A stretch of 64,000 nt of DNA from Phocoena phocoena (GCF_963924675.1 NC_089230.1:71663223-71727222); one strand, 5' to 3'; shown: positions 1 through 11,246, counted from the first letter of the stretch. A program made the numbers and translations. Notes: generated from the sequence alone by a model not told the origin.

Positions 1-157
1 GTCTGATCCTGGCTGGGTTCCCTACCATTCTGTGAGGTGGGCCCTCTGATGTCAGGTCACTCCTGCCTGGCTAGCTCACATCGCCTTGGCGACGTGGGCC
101 CTCTGTTGGCCACTGGAGCATGCTGGGAGCCTCCTACTCCCGTGAATGATGGCCCTG
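1..157. other. Non-satellite flank left of the array
   Basis: This stretch does not align with any part of the 1.75-kb monomer and is visibly richer in G and C. The 12-mer gtgggccctctg occurs twice, at 37-48 and 94-105, 57 bp apart, but the sequence between is not convincingly repeated. No coding potential or known element is recognised. It is either unique DNA or another repeat bordering the array, or an insertion inside a longer array; the window does not extend far enough left to decide. Confidence 0.7.
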
Positions 158-505
158 GAAAAAATGCATATGCCCTTTTTGGCCAAGTGCTTCATTGACG
201 AGGTTCTGCCACTTCTCTTATGCTTTCAGAGCAATTCACGTCTACCTCCTGAAATCGGATTCCAGCAATTCTGCCCCACTTTCAAGTCCTCTTCGCAGCC
301 TTAATTCAATATATTTTTGTACGATTTCTGTCATTTATAAGTCTGCAGGTATGTGAATGACAGTGCCCCTGAGCTCCTTTCCTCAACTCGCTTTCTTGTG
401 AGCTGGCCACAAAACCGCAGGATTGCTTCAGGCCCTAATCTTGTTCCAGCACGGCATGCTGAGCCTTTGGTTAATTCCTTTTCCTGTTGGGAAATGAGTG
501 TTAAA

Positions 506-517
506 ATTGCCCGTGCA
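506..517. repeat. Left target-site duplication of the L1
   Basis: attgcccgtgca here matches the right copy over ttgcccgtgca without mismatch. Other monomers contain this motif once, in catttgcccgtgcagacacc, which confirms that it was duplicated by insertion. Confidence 0.85.
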
Positions 518-519
518 TA

Positions 520-783
520 CTGGGCATATACCCTGAGAAAACCAAAATTCAAAAAGAGTCATGTACCAAAATGTTCATTGCAGCTCTATTTACAATAGCC
601 CGGAGATGGAAAGAACCTAAGCGCCCATCATCGGACGAATGGATAAAGAAGATGTGGCACATATACACAATGGAATATTACTCAGCCTTAAAAAGAAATG
701 AAACTGAGTTATTTGTAATGAGATGGATAGACCTAGAGTCTGTCATACAGAGTGAAGTAAGTCAGAAAGAAAAAGACAAATAG
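520..783 (+). pseudogene. L1 ORF2p C-terminal fragment
   Basis: A frame with no internal stop runs 87 codons from 520 to the tag stop at 781-783. It begins LGIYPEKTK, contains MFIAALFTIA near codon 18 and WIKKMWHIYTMEYY near codons 43-56, which are recognisable landmarks of the mammalian L1 ORF2p C-terminus. The endonuclease, reverse transcriptase and most of the C-terminal domain are absent through 5' truncation, so no functional product is expected. The same landmarks appear in diverged form on the minus strand of every satellite monomer. Confidence 0.9.
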
Positions 784-1166
784 CGTATGCTAACACATAT
801 ATATGGAATTTAAAGGAAAAAAATGTCATGAAGAACCTAGGGATAAGACAGGAATAGAGGCGCAGACCTACTGGAGAACGGAATTGAGGATATGGGGAGG
901 GGGAATGGTGAGTTTTGACAGGGCGAGAGAGAGTCATGGACATATACACACTAACAAATGTAGTAAGGTAGATAGCAAGGGGGAAGCAGCCGCAAGGCAC
1001 AGGGATATTAGCTCGGGGCGTTGGGACAGCCTGGAGGGGTGGAAGGGGGAGAGAGGGAGGGAGGGAGACACAAGAGGGAAGACACAGGGAGCATATGTAT
1101 ATGTATAGCTGATTCACTTTGTTATAAAGCAAAAACTAACACACCATTGTAAAGCAATTATACCCC

Positions 1167-1172
1167 AATAAA
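1167..1172 (+). promoter_or_regulatory. L1 polyadenylation signal
   Basis: aataaa lies 12 bp before the A tract that closes the L1 insertion, the expected arrangement for an L1 3' end. It is a relic of the source transcript; there is no evidence that it acts on local transcription. Confidence 0.8.
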
Positions 1173-1187
1173 GATGTTAAAAAAAAT

Positions 1188-1200
1188 ATTTGCCCGTGCA
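1188..1200. repeat. Right target-site duplication of the L1
   Basis: atttgcccgtgca follows the poly(A) tail directly and the satellite continues from it. It differs from the left copy by one T, consistent with later divergence. Confidence 0.85.
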
Positions 1201-2111
1201 CACACCTACAGATAGTCTCCCATTGGTTCTCCTTATTCCTGTTCATCTTGCGCAGAAATTGCAAACAGTGCCAAACAGGAGGTTAAAGGCACTGACTCTC
1301 CAAATGGGGAGAGTGTAAGAAAAGGGTCTGGAACGGTGAACCTGAGTACCAGGGGACGAAAACAGACATGCATGTAAAAAGGTTTCCCAGTCACACGGTG
1401 GAGCATACTCTGGGTTTCCCATGCAAATTTTAGCAGAAGGAAGAATCCCTTGACCCTGGAGAGTTGGGAACCATGGAATGGGTACCAGGCAGTATGACAT
1501 CAAAGGGTCTGCATTTGCTCACTGAACCTCACCAATGCTATCAGCCCAAAGGGTCAAGCCTTATCTCTCACCCAGCTCTGGGTGTAGATGTGGTAAACCA
1601 GGTTGCATCACATGCCCTGTGTGAGTTATTTAAGAATTGCTCTCTATTTCACTGTCATTGTATTTTGTTTTTGAAATTTTTTTTGACACTGGGATTTATC
1701 GGATTTTCACTGCTGCGTTAATGCCGCTGTACACAATCTTGATTCTCTTACGGAGACATAAATATCCACGGGTTTTAAGATTCTTCCTAGTCAGGTATAT
1801 TCCTAGGCGTTGAATATGTGGTGTTGAGTCCATTTCGTTGAGCAAGGAGTAGGTCTTGTCTATTACATATTTGGCTTATGGAACGGTATCTGTGCTAATT
1901 TCAGTCTCTGGTTTTATGCAGCACTCCAACGCACCTTTCTCCATAAGAAAGCACAAGTTGGTTTTCTAAATTTGAGACTGTTCTGTTTTGTAATTCAGTT
2001 CATGTGTAGTCAAGTTTACATACTGTGTATTAGTGATATTTTATGATGTTTCTTTTTATGTGTGACTTATTTCACGTAGAATCACCATACCTGTATCCAC
2101 TCACTATGCCA

Positions 2112-2363
2112 CTACGGGCCTGATGACACAGATTTCATTGCTGAGTGATATTCCATTGTACGTACGTACCACAACTTCTTTATCCATTGTTTGCTCTCTG
2201 AGATATTTACCTGGTACTGTAAACGAGGTTCTTGTGAACAGAGAGGTCCCAAACTTTGAGGTGGCTGGGTGTTTTTGATTTTAATTTCCCTAAGCTGTAG
2301 GACCATAAGTGGAAGTGCCATAGGCTGTGTTGCTTTGTTTCTTACGTGTTTCAGGAAACACAT
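2112..2363 (-). pseudogene. Antisense L1 ORF2 relic frame in monomer 1
   Basis: An 83-codon open stretch whose C-terminal part reads WIKKLWYVRTMEYHSAMKS, clearly homologous to WIKKMWHIYTMEYYSALK of the sense L1 at 571-783. It keeps TMEY, where interior monomers have TMQY, so the edge copy is closer to the L1 ancestor. No start, stop or selection evidence supports expression. Confidence 0.7.
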
Positions 2364-2513
2364 AACACTTCCTCAGAATGGCTGTCGGCAATTTACATCA
2401 TATGCATCAGCATAATAAGGATCCCTGTTTTCCATTGCCTGTCCTCCGTTTCTGGATTTTACAATTTTTTTAAATGGCCCTTTTGCCCTGGGGGGCACTG
2501 AGATTTCATTGTA

Positions 2514-4256
2514 GTGCAGGTTTATTTACAAGCTTCTTGGTTGGCCAAAAAGTGCGTATGCGTTTTTTCCTGAATATATTTAGGGAAAAAAGCATCCGCA
2601 CTTTTTGGACAAGTGCATCATTATCGACGTTCTGCCTCTTTTCCTATTCTTTAAGTGCAATTCCAGTTTAACCCTTCAATCGTTTTCCTGAATTTCTGCC
2701 CCGCTTTAAAGTCCCCTTTGCAGGCTTACTTCAATATATTTTTGGAGGATAGCTGTCATTTATAACTCTGCAGGTTTGTGAATTACAGTGCCCCTGAGCT
2801 CTTTTCTTCAACTCGCTTTCTTGTGAGCTGGGCACAAAACCGCAGGATTGCTTAAGGCACTAATCTCTTTCTAGCAGGGCACGCTGAGCGTATGGTTAAT
2901 TCCTCTTCCTGGTGGGAAATGAGCATTACATTTGCCCGTGCAGACACCTACAGCTAGTCTCTCATTGGTTCTCCCTATTCCTGTTCATCTTGCACAGAAA
3001 TTGCAAGCTGTGCCAAAGAGGAGGTTAAAGGCACTGACTCTCCAAGCGGGGAGAGTGTTAGTAAAGCATCTGGAATGGTGAACCCGAGGACCAGGATACG
3101 AAAACTGAGATGCATTTTAAATCGTTTCCCAATCACACGGTGGACGATACTCTGGGTTTCCCATGCATGTGTTAGCTGGAGGAAGAATCCCTTGAACCTG
3201 GAGAGTTGGGACCCATGGAATGGGTACCATGCAGTATGACTTCAAAGGGTCTGCATTTGCTCACCAAAACTCACCAATGCTATCAGCCTGAAGTGTCCAG
3301 CCTTATGTCTCAACCAGCTGTGGGTGTAGATGTGGTCAATCCCGGTTGCATCACATGCCCTGAGTGAATTGTTTAAGAATTGCTCTCTATTTCACTGTCT
3401 TTGTGTTTTGTTTTTGAAATTTATTTTGATAATGGGATTTATCGGATTTTCACTGCTGCGTTTATGCCGCTGTACACACGCTTGATTCTCTTACGGAGAC
3501 ATATAAATCCATGGGTTTTAAGATTCTTCCTAGTCAGGTATATTCCTAGGCGTTGAATATGTGGTGTTGAGTCCATTTCGTTGAGCAAGGAGTAGGACTT
3601 GTCTATTACATATTTGGCTTACTGAAAGTTATCTGTGCTAATTTCAGTCTCTGGTTTTATGCAGCACCCCAAGGCACCTTTCCCAATAAGCAAGCACTAG
3701 TTGGTTTTTTAATTTGAGACCCTGCTCTGTTTTGTAACTCAGTTCATGTGTAGTCACGTTTACATTCCGTGTATTAGTGATATCTTATGATGTTTCTTTT
3801 TCTGTGTGACGTAGTTCACGTAGAATCACCGTACCTGCATCCACTCACTATGCTGCTACGGGCCTGATGACACAGATTTCATTGCTGAGTGATATTGCAT
3901 TGTACGTATGTGCCACAACTTCTTTATCCATTTTTTACTTTCTGGGGTATTTACCTGATACTGTAGACGAGCTTCTTGTGAACACAGCCGTCCCAAATAT
4001 TGGGGTGGCTCTCTGTTTTTGATTTTAATTTCCGTAAGCTATAGGACCATAAGTGGAAGTGCCATAGGCTGTGTTGCTCTGTTTTTTACGTGTTTCAGGA
4101 AACACCATACACTTCTCCAGGGTGGCTGCTGGCAATTTACATCCTGCCAATCAGCATAACAAGGCTCCCTGTTCTCCATATCCTGTCCTACATTTCTGGA
4201 TTTTACACTTTTTTCAGATGGCCCATTTGCCCGAGGGGCAGTGAGACTTCATTGTA
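2514..4256. repeat. Monomer 2 (diverged)
   Basis: The shortest full copy at 1,743 bp. Its palindrome is degraded (center atatatttaggg), yet both arms carry the alternative gtgcg/cgcac pair. It reads tttatgccgctg where most copies have tttcggccgctg. Confidence 0.9.
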
Positions 4257-6003
4257 GTGCAGATTTCCTTTACAGGCCTGCTTGGTTGGCCAAAAAGTGC
4301 GTATGCGTTTTTTCCTGAATATATTCAGGAAAAAACGCATACGCCCTTTTTGGCCAAGTGCATCATTGTCGACGTTGTGCCTCTTTTCCTATGCTTTCAG
4401 GGCAATTCCAGTCTACCCCCTGCAATCGTTTTCCTGAAATTCTGCCCCGCTTACAAGTCCCCTTCGCAGGCTTACTTCAATATATTTTTGGAGGATAGCT
4501 GTCATTTATAACTCTGCAGGTTTGTGAATTACAGTGCCCCTGAGCTCCTTTCTTCAACTCGCTTTCTTGTGAGCTGGGCACAAAACCGCAGGATTGCTTC
4601 AGGCCCTAATCTGTTTTCCGCAGGGCATGCTGAGCCTTTGTTTAATTCCTCTTCCTGGTGGGCAATGAGCATTACATTTGCCGGTGAACACACCTACAGC
4701 TAGTCTCTCATTGGTTCCCCCTATTCCTGTTCATCTTGCACAGAAATTGCAAGCTGTGCCAAACAGGAGGTTAAAGGCACTGACTCTCCAAGCGGGGAGA
4801 GTGTTAGTAAAGCATCTGGAATGGTGAACCCGAGGACCAGGATACGAAAACTGAGATGCATTTTAAATCGTTTCCCAATCACACGGTGGACGATACTCTG
4901 GGTTTCCCATGCATGTTTTAGCTGGAGGAAGAATCCCTTGAACCTGGAGAGTTGGGACCCATGGAATGGGTACCATGCAGTATGACTTCAAAGGGTCTGC
5001 ATTTGCTCAGCGAAACACACCAATGCTATCAGCCTGAAGTGTCCAGCCTTATGTCTCAACCAGCTCTGGGTGTAGATGTGGTAAATCCCGGTTGCATAAC
5101 ATGCCCTGAGTGAATTATTTAAGAATTGCTTTCTATTTCACTGTCTTTGTGTTTTGTTTTCGAAATTTATTTTGATAATGGGATTTATCGGATTTTCACT
5201 GCTGCGTTTCGGCCGCTGTACACACGCTTGATTCTCTTACGGAGACATATATATCCATGGGTTTTAAGATTCTTCCTAGTCAGGTATATTCCTAGGCGTT
5301 GAATATGTGGTGTTGGGTCCATTTCGTTGAGCAAGGAGTAGGTCTTGTCTATTACATATTTGGCTTATGGAAAGTTATCTGTGCTAATTTCAGTCTCTGG
5401 TTTTATGCAGCACCCCAAGGCACCTTTCCCCATAAGCAAGCACTGGTTGGTTTTCTAAATTTGAGACCCTGTTCTGTTTTGTAATTCAGTTCATGTGTAG
5501 TCAAGTTTACATTCCGTGTATTAGTGATATCTTATAATGTTTCTTTTTCTGTGTGACGTAGTTCACGTAGAATCACCGTACCTGCATCCACTCACTATGC
5601 CGCTACGGGCCTGATGACACAGATTTCATTGCTGAGTGATATTGCATAGTACGTACGTGCCACAACTTCTTTATCCAATTTTTGCTTTCTGGGATATTTA
5701 CCTGATACTGTAGACGAGCTTCTTGTGAACACAGCCGTCCCAAATATTGGGGTGGCTGTCTGTTTTTGATTTTAATTTCCGTACGCTATAGGACCATAAG
5801 TGGAAGTGCCATAGGCTGTGTTGCTTTGTTTGTTACGTGTTTCAGGAAACACCATACACTTCTCCATGGTGGCTGCTGGCAATTTACATCCTGCCAATCA
5901 GCATAACAAGGCTCCCTGTTCTCCATATCCTGTCCTACATTTCTGGATTTTACACTTTTTTCAGATGGCCCTTTTGCCCGGGGGGCAGTGAGACTTCATT
6001 GTA
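4257..6003. repeat. Monomer 3
   Basis: Type A (tttcggccgctg; ggaaagttatc). The left palindrome arm has gtgcg but the right arm has the standard cgccc, so symmetry is broken at one position. Confidence 0.9.
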
Positions 6004-7749
6004 GTGCAGATTTCCTTTACAGGCTTGCTTGGTTGGCCAAAAAGGGCGTATGCTTTTTATCCTGAATATATTCAGGCAAAAACGCATACGCCCTTTTTGG
6101 CCAAGTGCATCATTGTTGACGTTGTGCCTCTTTTCCTATGCTTTCAGGGCAATTCCAGTCTACCCCCTGCAATCGTCTTCCTGAAATTCTGCCCCGCTTT
6201 CAAGTCCCCTTCGCAGGCTTACTTCAATATATTTTTGGAGGAGAGCTGTCATTTATAACTCTGCAGGTTTGTGAATTACAGTGCCCCTGAGCTCCTTTCT
6301 TCAACTCGCTTTCTTGTGAGCTGGGCACAAAACCGCAGGATTGCTTCAGGCCCTAATCTGTTTCCGGCAGGGCACACTGAGCCTTTGGTTAATTCCTCAT
6401 CCTGGTCGGCAATGAGCGTTACATTTGCCCGTGCAGACACCTACAGCTAGTCTCTCATTGGTTCTCCCTATTCCTGTTCATCTTGCACAGAAATTGCAAG
6501 CTGGGCCAAACAGGAGGTTAAAGGCACTGACTCTCCAAGCAGGGAGAGTGTTAGTAAAGCATCTGGAATGGTGAACCCGAGGACCAGGATACGAAAACTG
6601 AGATGCATTTTAAATCGTTTCCCAATCACACAGTGGACCATACTGTGGGTTTCCCATGCATGTTTTAGCTGGAGGAAGAATCCCTTGAACCTGAAGAGTT
6701 GGGACCCATGGAATAGGTACCATGCAGTATGACTTCAAAGGGTCTGCATTTGCTCACCGAAACTCACCAATGCTATCAGCCTGAAGTGTCCAGCCTTATG
6801 TGTCAACCAGCTCTGGGTGTAGATGTGGTCAATCCCGGTTGCATCACATTCCCTGAGTGAATTATTTAAGAATTGCTCTCTATTTCACTGTCTTTGTGTT
6901 TTGTTTCGAAATTTATTTTGATAATGGGATTTATCGGATTTTCACTGCTGCGTTTCGGCCGCTGTACACACGCTTGATTCTCTTACGGAGACATATATAT
7001 CCATGGGTTTTAAGATTCTTCCTAGTCAGGTATATTCCTAGGCGTTGAATATGTGGTGTTGAGTCCATTTCGTTGAAAAAGGAGTAGGAATTGTCTATTA
7101 CATATTTGGCTTATGGAAAGTTATCTGTGCTAATTTCAGTCTCTGGTTTTATGCAGCACCCCAAGGCACCTTTCCCCATAAGCAAGCACTAGTTGGTTTT
7201 CTAAATTTGAGACCCTGTTCTGTTTTGTAATTCAGTTCATGTGTAGTCAAGTTTACATTCCGTGTATTAGTGATATCTTATGATGTTTCTTTTTCTGTGT
7301 GACGTAGTTCACGTAGAATCACCGTATCTGCATCCTCTCACTATGCCGCTACGGGCCTGATGACACAGATTTCATTGCTGAGTGATACTGCATTGCACGT
7401 ACGTGCCACAATTTCTTTATCCATTTTTTGCCTTCTGGGATATTTACCTGATACTGTAGACGAGGTTCTTGTGAACACAGCCGTCCCAAATATTGGGGTG
7501 GCTGTCTGTTTTTGATTTTAATTTCCGTAAGCAATAGGACCATAAGTGGAAGTGCCATAGGCTGTGTTGCTTTGTTTCTTACGTGTTTCAGGAAACACCA
7601 TACACTTCTCCAGGGTGGCTGCTGGCAATTTACATCCTGCCAATCAGCATAACAAGGCTCCCTGTTCTCCATATCCTGTCCTACCTTTCTGGATTTTACA
7701 CTTTTTGCAGATGGCCCTTTTGCCCGGGGGGAAGTGAGACTTCATTTTA
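6004..7749. repeat. Monomer 4 (lineage shared with 27 and 33)
   Basis: Shares with monomers 27 and 33 the variants atgtgtcaacc, gaagagttggg, ggaataggtacc, a shortened gttttgtttc, and tatctgcatcctctcac with gatactgcattgcacg. Private changes include the palindrome arm tttttatcctg and ttgaaaaaggag near 7073. Confidence 0.9.
7349..7672 (-). pseudogene. Antisense L1 ORF2 relic frame, 107 codons (monomer 4)
   Basis: The relic frame stays open because gcaataggaccat replaces gctataggaccat, which encodes a stop in most copies. PWRSVWCFLKHV and WIKKLWHVRAMQYHSAMKS mark two ORF2p C-terminal landmarks in order. Confidence 0.65.
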
Positions 7750-9501
7750 GTGCAGATTTCCTTTACAGGCTTGCTTGGTTGGCAAAAAAGGGCGTATGCG
7801 TTTTTTCCTGAATATATTCAGGAAAAAACGCATACGCCCTTTTTGGCCAAGTGCATCATTGTCGACGTTCTGCCTCTTTTCCTATGCTTTCAGGGCAATT
7901 CCAGTCTATCCCTACAATCGTTTTCCTGAAATTCTGCCCCGCTTTCAAGTCCCCTTCGCAGGCTTACTTCAATATATTTTTGGAGGATAGCTGTCATTTA
8001 TAACTCTGCAGGTTTGTGAATTACAGTGCACCTGAGCTCCTTTCTTCAACTCACTTTCTTGTGAGCTGGGCACAAAACCACAGGATTGCTTCAGGCCCTA
8101 ATCTGTTTTCAGCAGGGCATGCTGAGCCTTTGTTTAATTCCTCTTCCTGGTGGGCAATGAGCATTACATTTGCCCGTGCAGACACCTACGGCTAGTCTCT
8201 CATTGGTTCTCCCTATTCCTGTCCATCTTGCACAGAAATTGCAAGCTGTGCCAAAGAGGAGGTTAAAGGCACTGACTCTCCAAGCGGGGAGAGTGTTAGT
8301 AAAGCATCTGGAATGTTGAACCCGAGGACCAGGAAACGAAAACTGAGATGCATTTTAAATCGTTTCCCAATCACACGGTGGACGATACTCTGGGTTTCCC
8401 ATGCATGTTTTAGCTGGAGGAAGAATCCCTTGAACCTGGAGAGTTGGGACCCATGGAATGGGTACCATGCAGTATGACTTCAAAGGGTCTGCATTTGCTC
8501 ACCGAAACTCACCAATGCTATCAGCCTGAAGTGTCCAGCCTTATGTCTCAACCAGCTCTGGGTGTAGATGTGGTCAATCCCGGTTGCATCACATGCCCTG
8601 AGTGAATTAGTTAAGAATTGCTCTCTATTTCACTGTCTTTGTGTTTTGTTTTCGAAATTTATTTTGATAATGGGATTTATCGGATTTTCACTGCTGCGTT
8701 TCGGCCGCTGTACACACGCTTGATTCTCTTACGGAGACATATATATCCATGGGTTTTAAGATTCTTCCTAGTCAGGTATATTCCTAGGCGTTGAATATGT
8801 GGTGTTGGGTCCATTTCGTTGAGCAAGGAGTAGGTCTTGTCTATTACATATTTGGCTTATGGAAAGTTATCTGTGCTAATTTCAGTCTCTGGTTTTATGC
8901 AGCCCCCCAAGACACCTTTCCCCATAAGCAAGCACTAGTTGGTTTTCTAAATTTGAGACCCTGTTCTGTTTTGTAATTCAGTTCATGTGTAGTCAAGTTT
9001 ACATTCCGTGTATTAGTGATATCTTATGATGTTTCTTTTTCTGTGTGACGTAGTTCACGGAGAATCACCGTACCTGCATCCACTCACTATGCCGCTACGG
9101 GCCTGATGACACAGATTTCATTGCTGAGTGATATTGCATTGTACGTACGTGCCACAACTTCTTTATCCATTTTTTGCCTTCTGGGATATTTACCTGATAC
9201 TGTAGACGAGGTTCTTGTGAACACAGCCGTCCCAAATATTGGGGTGGCTGTCTGTTTTTGATTTTAATTTCCGTAAGCTATAGGACCATAAGTGGAAGTG
9301 CCATAGGCTGTGTTGCTTTGTTTCTTACGTGTTTCAGGAAACACCATACACTTCTCCATGGTGGCTGCTGGCAATTTACATCCTGCCAATCAGCATAACA
9401 AGGTTCCCTGTTCTCCATATCCTGTCCTACATTTCTGGATTTTACACGTTTTTCAGATGGCCCTTTTGCCCGGGGGGGGGGGGCAGTGAGTTTTCATTGT
9501 A
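7750..9501. repeat. Monomer 5
   Basis: Type A. Marked by gacacctacggctag near 8180, ggaatgttgaaccc near 8310, and one palindrome mismatch (ggcaaaaaag). Its end contains the 12-G tract at 9472-9483, which accounts for most of the 1,752-bp length. Confidence 0.9.
9472..9483 (+). repeat. Expanded G tract (12 G)
   Basis: Most monomers have 5-8 G at this site (gcccggggggcagtg). This one and 32198-32209 have 12, explaining most of the period-length excess. A mononucleotide slippage site; could also include sequencing error. Confidence 0.85.
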
Positions 9502-11246
9502 GTGCAGATTTCCTTTACAGGCTTGCTTGATTGGCCAAAAAGGGCGTATGCGTTTTTTCCTGAATATATTCAGGAAAAAACGCATACGCCCTTTTTGGCC
9601 AAGTGCATCATTGTCGTCGTTCTGCCTCTTTTCCTATGCTTTCAGGGCAATTCCAGTCTACCCCCTGCAATCGGTTTCCAGAAATTCTGCCCCGCTTTCA
9701 AGTCCCCTTCGCAATCTTACTTAAATATATTTTTGGAGGATAGCTGTCATTTATAACTCTGCAGGTTTGTAAATTGCAGTGACCCTGAGCTCCTTTCTTC
9801 AACTCGCTCTTGTGAGCTGGGCACAAAACCGCAGGATTGCTTCAGGCCCTAATCTGTTTCCGGCAGGGCACACTGAGCCTTTGGTTAATTCCTCTTCCTG
9901 GTGGGAAATGAGCGTTACATTTGCCCGTGCAGACACCTATAGCTAGTCTCTCATTGTTTCTCCCTTTTCCTGTTCATCTTGCACAGAAATTGCAAGCTGT
10001 GCCAAACAGGAGGTTAAAGGCACTGACTCTCCAAGCAGGGAGAGTGTTAGTAAAGCATCTGGAATGGTGAACCCGAGGACCAGGATACGAAAACTGAGAT
10101 GCATTTTAAATCGTTTCCCAATCACACGGTGGACCATACTGTGGGTTTCCCATGCATGTTTTAGCTGGAGGAAGAATCCCTTGAACCTGAAGAGTTGGGA
10201 CCCATGGAATAGGTACCATGCAGTATGACTTCAAAGGGTCTGCATTTGCTCACCGAAACTCACCAATGCTATCAGCCTGAAGTGTCCAGCCTTATGTCTC
10301 AACCAGCTCTGGGTGTAGATGTGGTCAATCCCGGTTGCATCACATGCCCTGAGTGAATTATTTAAGAATTGCTCTCTATTTCACTGTCTTTGTGTTTTGT
10401 TTTCGAAATTTATTTTGATAATGGGATTTATCGGATTTTCCCTGCTGCATATCGGCCGCTGTACACACGCTTGATTCTCTTACGGAGACATATATATCCA
10501 TGGGTTTTAAGATTCTTCCTAGTCAGGTATATTCCTAGGCGTTGAATATGTGGTGTTGAGTCCATTTCGTTGAGCAAGGAGTAGGTCTTGTCTATTACAT
10601 ATTTGGCTTATGGAATGTTATCTGTGCTAATTTCAGTCTCTGGTTTTATGCAGCCCCCCAAGGCACCTTTCCCCATAAGCAAGCACTAGTTGGTTTTCTA
10701 AATTTGAGACCGTGTTCTGTTTTTTAATTTAGTTCATGTGTAGTCAAGTTTACATTCCGTGTATTAGTGATATCTTATGATGTTTCTTTTTCTGTGTGAC
10801 GTAGTTCACGTAGAATCACCGTACCTGAAACCACTCACTATGCCGCTACGGGCCTGATGACACAGATTTCATTGCTGAGTGATATTGCATTGTACGTACG
10901 TGCCACAACTTCTTTATCCATGTTTTGCTTTCTGGGATATTTACCTGATACTGTAGACGAGCTTCTTGTGAACACAGCCGTCCCAAATATTGGGGTGGCT
11001 GTCTGTTTTTGATTTTAATTTCCGTAAGCTATAGGACCATAAGTGGAAGTGCCATAGGCTGTGTTGCTTTGTTTCTTACGTGTTTCAGGAAACACCATAC
11101 ACTTCTCCAGGGTGGCTGCTGGCAATTTACATCCTGCCAATCAGCATAACAAGGCTCCCTGTTCTCCATATCCTGTCCTACCTTTCTGGATTTTACACTA
11201 TTTTCAGATGGCCCTTTTGCCCGGGGGGCAGTGAGACTTCATTGTA
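9502..11246. repeat. Monomer 6
   Basis: The palindrome is intact. The first half shares gaagagttggg and ggaataggtacc with monomers 4, 27 and 33; the second half has gcatatcggccg and the private gtacctgaaaccactc. Confidence 0.9.

Larger units (their letters stand above)
518..1187 (+). mobile_element. 5'-truncated LINE-1 (cetartiodactyl type) inserted in monomer 1
   Basis: The satellite is interrupted at 517 and resumes at about 1188-1190. The inserted 670 bp begins inside the ORF2 C-terminal region, carries the ORF2 stop at 781-783, then a 3' UTR with features typical of ruminant and whale L1s (tract around 1100-1140 ending in gattcactttgttata). It ends with aataaa at 1167-1172 and eight A residues at 1179-1186. 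An 11-bp match, ttgcccgtgca, flanks it at 507-517 and 1190-1200. The upstream ttaaaa at 501-506 fits the L1 endonuclease preference (TTTT/AA on the nicked strand). It is a dead-on-arrival copy lacking the promoter, ORF1 and nearly all of ORF2. Confidence 0.95.
158..2513. repeat. Monomer 1 (edge copy, L1-interrupted, first ~72 bp missing)
   Basis: Homology starts at aaaaaatgcatatgccc, just right of the palindrome centre. Without the L1 it is about 1.68 kb. It has many private changes (aatgccgctgtacacaatc near 1722, gacataaatatccacggg near 1756) and carries what look like ancestral states in the L1-derived tail. CpGs in its palindrome arm have decayed to TG (164-173). Confidence 0.9.

Noticed and set aside
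743..1132. Open frames on both strands within the L1 3' end (743-1132 minus, 803-1108 plus)
   Set aside because: They lie in L1 3' UTR sequence downstream of the ORF2 stop; low-complexity purine-rich composition opens the frames.
4257..4511. Recurrent ~84-codon plus-strand frames at each monomer start, as possible genes
   Set aside because: They begin with GTG, run through the palindrome, recur with the satellite period, and vary by frameshift and stop in different copies. They are a consequence of repetition.
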